Assembly (NCBI GenBank): GCA_031263435.1
Contig: JAISFT010000100.1
Coordinates: 1-10,194 of the forward strand
Reading direction: 5' to 3'
From: Treponema sp.
GTDB taxonomy: Bacteria; Spirochaetota; Spirochaetia; Treponematales; Breznakiellaceae
DNA: 10,194 bases
Made by a program: the position numbers and the translations under genes. Shown here piece after piece: positions 6,346 to 10,194 of this stretch (positions are counted from its first letter, which is position 1; each line of letters opens with the position of its first letter). Below the pieces are notes generated by a model. It saw only the letters and a program-made list of their open reading frames with translations, did no database searches and was not told the DNA's origin.

Positions 6346-8642
6346 CCCTGCCCCCCGGAGGGCGGTTTTGCCGGCTCGATCCGCTCGGCGGGGGCAGATT
6401 CGGCGGCGGGGCCCCGGGGGTCCTTAGGGTACTCGATCCGGGAATGGTAGTACCCCGCCAGAACCCGGACAAAGGCCTTTTTGATGGCCTCCAGATCCCT
6501 GAAGGTCAGTTCCGACTCCGCAAGCTGGCCGTGTTCAACCTTGGCGTCGATAAGCTCCTGGATGAATTTTTCTATCTTGGGGGCGGTGGGCTTTTGCAGA
6601 GTCCGCACCGCGGCTTCGGCCACGTCGGCCAGCATCACCACGGCGGATTCCCGGGACCGGGGGGGATTCCCCGGATAGCTAAAGTCCGCAATGTCTACCT
6701 CCCCCTTCCCCTCGGCGCTTTCCTGCTGCTGGGCCTTGTTGTAAAACCAGGTTATCAGCGAATTGCCGTGGTGTTCGGCAATGATATCAATGACGGCCTG
6801 GGGAAGCCCCAGGGTCTGGGCCCGTTCCACCCCCAGCTTTACATGGCTGCGGATCACCGTGGCCGACAGCCGGGGGGCAATATCGTCATGGCGGTTATAA
6901 TCGGTCTGGTTTTCCACAAAGTAGCTGGGATTGTCCATCTTACCGATGTCATGGTAATAGGCCCCTACCCTGGACAAAAGGGGGCTGGCCCCTATGTCGT
7001 GGCAGGCCGCCTCCGCCAGGTTGGCTACCATGATGGAATGACTGTAGGTTCCCGGCGCGGCAGTAAACAGGGCCTTAAGGGTGGGGCTGTTAAGATCCGA
7101 AAGCTCCATAAGCCGGAAGACGGTTACCGCGTTCAGGGCATGTTCCAGGGGCGGCAGGACCCCCACCACCAGCATGCCCGACGCAAGGCCGTTAAAGGCC
7201 GCCCAGAACAACAGGGGCGGATAGGCGCCGATTCCCGCGTGGCGGTTCAACAGAATGGCGGACATGACCAGGACATTGGTACAGGCAATCAGCAGCCCCG
7301 CTTTGACCAGATCCATCCGTTTTTCCGCTCCCCGCAGGGAATAAAGTGCCACTATCCCGGAGATCGCCGCAAAGATAAAGGAGTAGCTGTCGAAGGGACC
7401 GCCGACATAGGCGGCCAGCGGGAGGAACATGGCGAAGATCAGGGCGATTCGGAACGAAATGAGCAGGGCCGGAATCATCACAAACAGGGCGCTGGGCAGA
7501 ATCACCGAAACAGGCAGATTCTCTATATTAAGGACCAGGTTTCTCAGGAACACAGCCGCTATAAGGTACAGGGCGGTAAGGGCGCAGAGCAGGTAGATTT
7601 CCGGATCGCTTACATCCTTTTCCCGCAGCATGTTGCCGCCGCAGAGGAAAATCAGGATCCCGTACAGGAGGAGGTAGAGCAGCACCAGGCCGAAGACGTT
7701 CCGGGGATCCCCGGCGCGGCGGGGCAAATTCAGGACCCGCAGTTCCCGCATGTTTTCTTCGGTGATAACAAAGCCCTTTCGTATGATCCTTTTGCCCTTT
7801 TCAATGTGGATAATGACGGGTTCCACAAGCTGCCGGGCCTCCTGCACGAGCTGGCGGGTGTCTTCCTCGGAAAAAAAGACATTCTCCCTGACAAAGGGGA
7901 TGAGCAGATCCGGGGCAATCCGGGAAAAGGCGGAATGGTTCATTGACGCTTCGGCATCGTCGCCGATGGCCTGATCCACCGAATCCAGGGTAATAATGCC
8001 CTCATAGGGGACCCGATCCCATTCGCTGCGGATTCCCGAATCGTAGACCAGTTCCACCGCGTCTGGGTTGTAGGATTCCAGACCGTACCTGGGCAGGGCG
8101 AAAACACCGGTCCGCATGATCCTGCGGAGGATCGTCTGGCCGTATTCGCCGTAACGATCCCGGACAGGGTCGGTAAAATAGGCGTCCAGGACCTGATCGG
8201 GAAAATTCACGGGGTATTCGGCCCTGATCTTCAGCTTAAAGGTCTCCTGGGAGCTTTCTTCCAGGAAAAGCTCGGCGGTAAAGGCCGTAAAACGGTTCCA
8301 GGACTCAAGAATATCACGCTCCACCTGGGGATCGACACGGAAGACCGCGGGGACCAGCCGTTCCTGGGCCTCCATACGGCGGCGGGTAGCTTCTTCATCC
8401 ACATACGAGGCATCTTCGTCGGCCTGAATGTCCAGATCCGCCACCCGGCCCACCTCCAAATCGCGGAGGTCCCCGCGATCCGTTCCTTCCTGACCCGGAT
8501 TACTCACCATGAAGAGAACCGACACCAGGAAAACCAGCAGGGTTATCAGGGCGGGGAGGGGCTTAAGGGTGGAAAAATCGAAGGCCCTTTGAATAAACAG
8601 GGAAAGCCGGGGGCCGGCTTCCTTCTCAGGGGGTTTTTTCAC
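6342..8642 (-). CDS. pgpH: 7TM receptor-HD phosphodiesterase (c-di-AMP, PgpH type)
   Basis: A 766-residue inner-membrane protein. TM1 lies at about 29-47, followed by a large extracytoplasmic 7TMR-HDED sensor domain (about 50-310), a bundle of about seven membrane helices (about 314-500) and a cytosolic HD domain (about 515-735). Metal ligands appear in the usual order: H535 (YSHS), H564-D565 (YHDIGK), H600, H624-H625 (EHHG) and D673 (LADVAEA), so the enzyme should be active. The family hydrolyses cyclic di-AMP to pApA. The C-terminus is Pro/Ala/Glu-rich (about 740-766). The start is GTG, which overlaps the phoH stop by 17 bp; GGGGGAGG lies about 9 nt upstream, and no ATG occurs before residue 45 inside TM1. 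Substrate specificity is inferred from the family. Confidence 0.93.
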   Translation of the reverse strand: MKKPPEKEAGPRLSLFIQRAFDFSTLKPLPALITLLVFLVSVLFMVSNPGQEGTDRGDLRDLEVGRVADLDIQADEDASYVDEEATRRRMEAQERLVPAVFRVDPQVERDILESWNRFTAFTAELFLEESSQETFKLKIRAEYPVNFPDQVLDAYFTDPVRDRYGEYGQTILRRIMRTGVFALPRYGLESYNPDAVELVYDSGIRSEWDRVPYEGIITLDSVDQAIGDDAEASMNHSAFSRIAPDLLIPFVRENVFFSEEDTRQLVQEARQLVEPVIIHIEKGKRIIRKGFVITEENMRELRVLNLPRRAGDPRNVFGLVLLYLLLYGILIFLCGGNMLREKDVSDPEIYLLCALTALYLIAAVFLRNLVLNIENLPVSVILPSALFVMIPALLISFRIALIFAMFLPLAAYVGGPFDSYSFIFAAISGIVALYSLRGAEKRMDLVKAGLLIACTNVLVMSAILLNRHAGIGAYPPLLFWAAFNGLASGMLVVGVLPPLEHALNAVTVFRLMELSDLNSPTLKALFTAAPGTYSHSIMVANLAEAACHDIGASPLLSRVGAYYHDIGKMDNPSYFVENQTDYNRHDDIAPRLSATVIRSHVKLGVERAQTLGLPQAVIDIIAEHHGNSLITWFYNKAQQQESAEGKGEVDIADFSYPGNPPRSRESAVVMLADVAEAAVRTLQKPTAPKIEKFIQELIDAKVEHGQLAESELTFRDLEAIKKAFVRVLAGYYHSRIEYPKDPRGPAAESAPAERIEPAKPPSGGQG

Positions 8643-9615
8643 GGCGCTGGGCCTCCCCCTCGTAAGCGGCGATGATCTTTTTTATCAGCGGATTACGCAC
8701 CACATCCTGGGTATGGAGAAAGGCGAAGTGGATCCCCTCGATGCCGGAAAGGACGGAAACCGCGTGGAGCAGCCCCGAATCGCCGCGGCGGGGAAGATCG
8801 ATCTGGGTAATATCACCGGTGATGACCGCCCGGGCGCCCTGGCCGATCCGTGTAAGGAACATCTTCATCTGTTCCCTGGTGGTATTTTGAGCCTCGTCCA
8901 GGACCACGACACAGTCGTTCAAACTCCGGCCCCGCATATAGGCCAGGGGCGCAATCTCGATGGCCCGGGTCTCCTCAAGACGGCGGATCACCTCGTAGGG
9001 CGCCAGGGATTCCATGGCATCGTACAGGGGTCTAAGGTAGGGGTTTATTTTTTGGGCCAGGTCCCCGGGCAGGAAACCCAGGTTTTCCCCCGCCTCTACC
9101 ACCGGGCGGGTAAGTACCAGTTTCCGCATGGTCTTTGACAGAACCAGCCGCAGGGCCTCGGCAATAGCCAGAAAGGTCTTGCCGGTCCCCGCAGGACCAA
9201 TGCCGAAGCTGATGTCGCAGCTACGCATCCCCCGGATATAGGCCCCCTGATTGGCGCTCCGGGGAAAGACCCGGTTAAAACCGTGGGGAATCCGTATCAC
9301 CGTATCGTCCGGCGGCGGATCGCGGGAAAGTCCCGCTTCCGGCAGGGTTTCGGAAGAAAAATTCCCCACCAGCGCCCGAACATACTCCGGGGACGGGTTG
9401 TCCCCTTCCCGTACTGCGCTGATCAGGCGGTCTATCGTGGTCTTAAAGCGCCTGAGTGATGCTTCGTCCGCGCCTTCCAGCCGGATCTCGTTTCCCCGGG
9501 CGGCGATACGCCCCCCCAGCGATCCCTCGATCACCCGGAGATTCCCGTCATTCGCGCCGCAGACTCCGGACAGCAGATCTTTGCTGTCCAGCACGATAGT
9601 TAAGCTGTCCTCCAA
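8626..9615 (-). CDS. phoH: PhoH-family ATPase
   Basis: A 329-residue PhoH-like P-loop protein with a KH-like N-terminal part (about 1-100) and an ATPase core. Walker A is GPAGTGKT (140-147), Walker B is VVVLDEAQN (236-244), and the family motifs LVLTRPVVEAGE (166-177), GFLPGD (180-185) and ITGDITQIDLP (265-275) are all intact. Family members are ATPases or helicases linked to RNA metabolism; the exact role is unsettled. The start is a TTG at 9615, with AGAGG 5 nt upstream and a good promoter-like sequence close by; no ATG is better placed and the protein begins cleanly with a beta strand. It is the first gene of the operon. A G7 run on the coding strand (9511-9517) encodes part of LGGR near residue 34. 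Confidence 0.94.
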   Translation of the reverse strand: MEDSLTIVLDSKDLLSGVCGANDGNLRVIEGSLGGRIAARGNEIRLEGADEASLRRFKTTIDRLISAVREGDNPSPEYVRALVGNFSSETLPEAGLSRDPPPDDTVIRIPHGFNRVFPRSANQGAYIRGMRSCDISFGIGPAGTGKTFLAIAEALRLVLSKTMRKLVLTRPVVEAGENLGFLPGDLAQKINPYLRPLYDAMESLAPYEVIRRLEETRAIEIAPLAYMRGRSLNDCVVVLDEAQNTTREQMKMFLTRIGQGARAVITGDITQIDLPRRGDSGLLHAVSVLSGIEGIHFAFLHTQDVVRNPLIKKIIAAYEGEAQRREKTP

Positions 9616-9620
9616 AAGAA

Positions 9621-9625
9621 CCTCT
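9621..9625 (-). promoter_or_regulatory. Ribosome binding site of phoH
   Basis: AGAGG on the minus strand, separated by TTCTT from the TTG start. This supports a TTG initiation codon. If the predicted promoter is used, the leader RNA would be only about a dozen bases, just enough to contain this site. Confidence 0.6.
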
Positions 9626-9633
9626 GGTATGAG

Positions 9634-9661
9634 TCTATAACCCCCGGAATAAACCTGTCAA
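9634..9661 (-). promoter_or_regulatory. Sigma-70-type promoter of the operon
   Basis: Reading the minus strand, a perfect TTGACA (9661-9656) is followed after 16 bp by TATAGA (9639-9634), a 4/6 match to the -10 consensus. Transcription would begin near 9627, giving a very short leader before phoH. No other convincing promoter was seen upstream of the first gene, and the short overlaps downstream make this the likely promoter for all seven genes. Confidence 0.65.
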
Positions 9662-9723
9662 CGGCCCTGTTCAGGCAGGCAGGATAAACGCATAGGAATC
9701 TTCATCTCCCTATTTTGGGCGCA

Positions 9724-9745
9724 TCCGGCCACTTATGTGGCCGGA
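9724..9745. repeat. Perfect 9-bp hairpin
   Basis: TCCGGCCAC (9724-9732) pairs with GTGGCCGGA (9737-9745) around TTAT. There is no T tract on either side. Its TGGCC/GGCCA core is similar in style to the other G/C hairpins in this flank. Confidence 0.6.
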
Positions 9746-9751
9746 CCGGGC

Positions 9752-9770
9752 TTTCCGCTTCAATTCCTCG
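9752..9770 (+). repeat. Direct repeat copy 1 (TTTCCGCTTC core)
   Basis: A 19-nt stretch that matches 9972-9990 at 16 of 19 positions, with the first ten bases identical (TTTCCGCTTC). The two copies are 220 bp apart and bracket the inverted repeat at 9784-9908. Confidence 0.45.
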
Positions 9771-9783
9771 ACCCATCCCATAT

Positions 9784-9908
9784 GTGTATAACGGGGCTGG
9801 GAAAAACCCCGGGAAAATACTTGTAGAGTCTGCCTCCGCTATTTTCAATACGCTACGGCAGAGAATTCCAAATATTTTCCCGGTCTCTTCCCCAGCCCCG
9901 CTGTACAC
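9784..9908. repeat. Long imperfect inverted repeat, 40-bp arms
   Basis: The left arm (9784-9823) and the reverse complement of the right arm (9869-9908) align without gaps at 33 of 40 positions. Perfect blocks are CGGGGCTGGG and CCGGGAAAATA. A further inner stem pairs TCTGCC (9829-9834) with GGCAGA (9857-9862), and the centre contains two CGCTA words. The total span is 125 bp with no open frame of its own. It could be a structured RNA gene or regulatory leader, a MITE-like non-autonomous element, or the footprint of an inverted duplication. No flanking target-site duplication was obvious. Confidence 0.65.
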
Positions 9909-9971
9909 CTATAGGCGGGTCTCTACAGAGGAGGAGGTAGAGGACGGCTAATGGCCGGGGGGTCTGCGGTA

Positions 9972-9990
9972 TTTCCGCTTCGATCCCTTG
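9972..9990 (+). repeat. Direct repeat copy 2 (TTTCCGCTTC core)
   Basis: Second copy of the 19-nt repeat at 9752-9770, directly upstream of the first hairpin of the right-hand array. Three substitutions separate the copies. Confidence 0.45.
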
Positions 9991-9994
9991 CGCT

Positions 9995-10026
9995 GCTCAA
10001 AAATGGCATCCGTGCCATTTTTGAGC
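9995..10026. repeat. Hairpin array unit 1: 14-bp perfect stem
   Basis: GCTCAAAAATGGCA (9995-10008) pairs perfectly with TGCCATTTTTGAGC (10013-10026) around TCCG. The internal A5/T5 gives it a terminator-like look, but no unpaired T tract follows. It contains the shared CATCCGTG word (10007-10014). Confidence 0.7.
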
Positions 10027-10028
10027 TG

Positions 10029-10055
10029 TAAGTTTTTTGCTTTGCAAAAAACTTA
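10029..10055. repeat. Hairpin array unit 2: 12-bp perfect stem
   Basis: TAAGTTTTTTGC (10029-10040) pairs perfectly with GCAAAAAACTTA (10044-10055) around TTT, only 2 nt after unit 1. Confidence 0.7.
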
Positions 10056-10067
10056 TGAAACTATTGT

Positions 10068-10095
10068 GCCGGCATCCATGCCGGCCATCCGTGGC
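10068..10095. repeat. Hairpin array units 3 and 4, overlapping
   Basis: GCCGGCA (10068-10074), loop TCCA, TGCCGGC (10079-10085) is immediately overlapped by GCCA (10084-10087), loop TCCG, TGGC (10092-10095). Both carry the CATCC[A/G]TG core (10073-10080 and 10086-10093). They share two bases, so in RNA only one could form fully at a time. Confidence 0.6.
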
Positions 10096-10107
10096 GGATT
10101 AAGCCAT

Positions 10108-10132
10108 TGGATTTTGCCGCAGGCAAAATCCA
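10108..10132. repeat. Hairpin array unit 5: 11-bp perfect stem
   Basis: TGGATTTTGCC (10108-10118) pairs perfectly with GGCAAAATCCA (10122-10132) around GCA. Confidence 0.7.
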
Positions 10133-10133
10133 T

Positions 10134-10154
10134 CTCTCCGCCTGTGGCGGAGAG
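10134..10154. repeat. Hairpin array unit 6: 9-bp perfect stem
   Basis: CTCTCCGCC (10134-10142) pairs perfectly with GGCGGAGAG (10146-10154) around TGT, starting 1 nt after unit 5. Confidence 0.7.
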
Positions 10155-10165
10155 CCGCAGTTACA

Positions 10166-10194
10166 GCGCCATCCGTGGCGCCGCCCTTCGGGCG
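10166..10194. repeat. Hairpin array units 7 and 8, cut by window edge
   Basis: GCGCCA (10166-10171), loop TCCG, TGGCGC (10176-10181) is followed directly by CGCCC (10182-10186), loop TTC, GGGCG (10190-10194). Unit 7 has the shared CATCCGTG core. The array probably continues to the right of the window. Confidence 0.6.

Larger units (their letters stand above)
9662..10194. other. Intergenic flank, no gene, dense inverted repeats
   Basis: No protein-coding gene is supported here. Two frames on opposite strands both read a similar APLYTY peptide because they cross the two arms of one inverted repeat, which marks them as spurious. The stretch carries a 9-bp hairpin (9724-9745), a long imperfect inverted repeat (9784-9908), a pair of diverged direct repeats (9752-9770 and 9972-9990) and a run of hairpins to the window edge. 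Confidence 0.75.

Noticed and set aside
6444..7946. Long plus-strand open frame of 500 codons opposite pgpH
   Set aside because: It is the antisense of the well-conserved pgpH gene, rich in Gly/Gln/His as shadow frames are, with no recognisable domain.
9702..9951. Two short frames on opposite strands that share a similar APLYTY peptide
   Set aside because: The similarity comes from the arms of the inverted repeat at 9784-9908, not from homologous proteins; neither has a good ribosome binding site.
9995..10194. CRISPR array
   Set aside because: The units are inverted repeats of differing sequence and length with almost no spacers, unlike identical direct repeats with unique spacers.

Overview
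The window looks like a chromosomal segment of a spirochaete, most likely a Treponema relative (Treponemataceae). This rests on the gene set and on moderately high G+C (by eye); no marker gene for species naming is present. Seven genes, all on the minus strand and packed almost without gaps, fill about 545 to 9615. Read in the direction of transcription they are phoH, a pgpH-type membrane HD phosphodiesterase, ybeY, a tlyC/corC-type CBS protein, an exported TPR protein, a small PilZ protein and a methyl-accepting chemotaxis protein.

The junctions suggest one translationally coupled operon: phoH/pgpH overlap by 17 bp, pgpH/ybeY and ybeY/tlyC by 4 bp (ATGA), tlyC/TPR by 1 bp (TAATG), then gaps of 10 bp and 42 bp. 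A promoter-like sequence with a perfect TTGACA -35 box lies just upstream of phoH (9634-9661). A hairpin with an A/T tract beyond the last gene (446-473) is a possible terminator. phoH-pgpH-ybeY is a widely conserved neighbourhood tied to rRNA maturation, ribosome quality and cyclic-di-AMP turnover. The downstream part adds envelope and signalling functions: a cytosolic CBS/CorC-domain protein, a probable periplasmic or lipid-anchored TPR protein, a likely c-di-GMP-fold protein and a transmembrane chemoreceptor.

The two flanks (1-544 and 9616-10194) hold no convincing gene but are dense with inverted repeats. On the right there is an imperfect 40-bp inverted repeat (9784-9908) and then a 200-bp run of at least eight back-to-back hairpins (9995-10194), four of which share a CATCC[G/A]TG core. 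On the left there is a perfect 14-bp terminator-like hairpin (168-201) and a 65-nt folded element closed by complementary ends (334-398).

Other points worth a look are long G/C homopolymers near the 5' ends of two adjacent genes (C9 in tlyC, G8 in the TPR gene, coding strand), which resemble slippage-prone contingency tracts. The C-terminal half of the TPR protein looks like a CsgG/TolB-like plus FlgT-C-like architecture. No mobile-element gene, CRISPR array, tRNA or rRNA was found.
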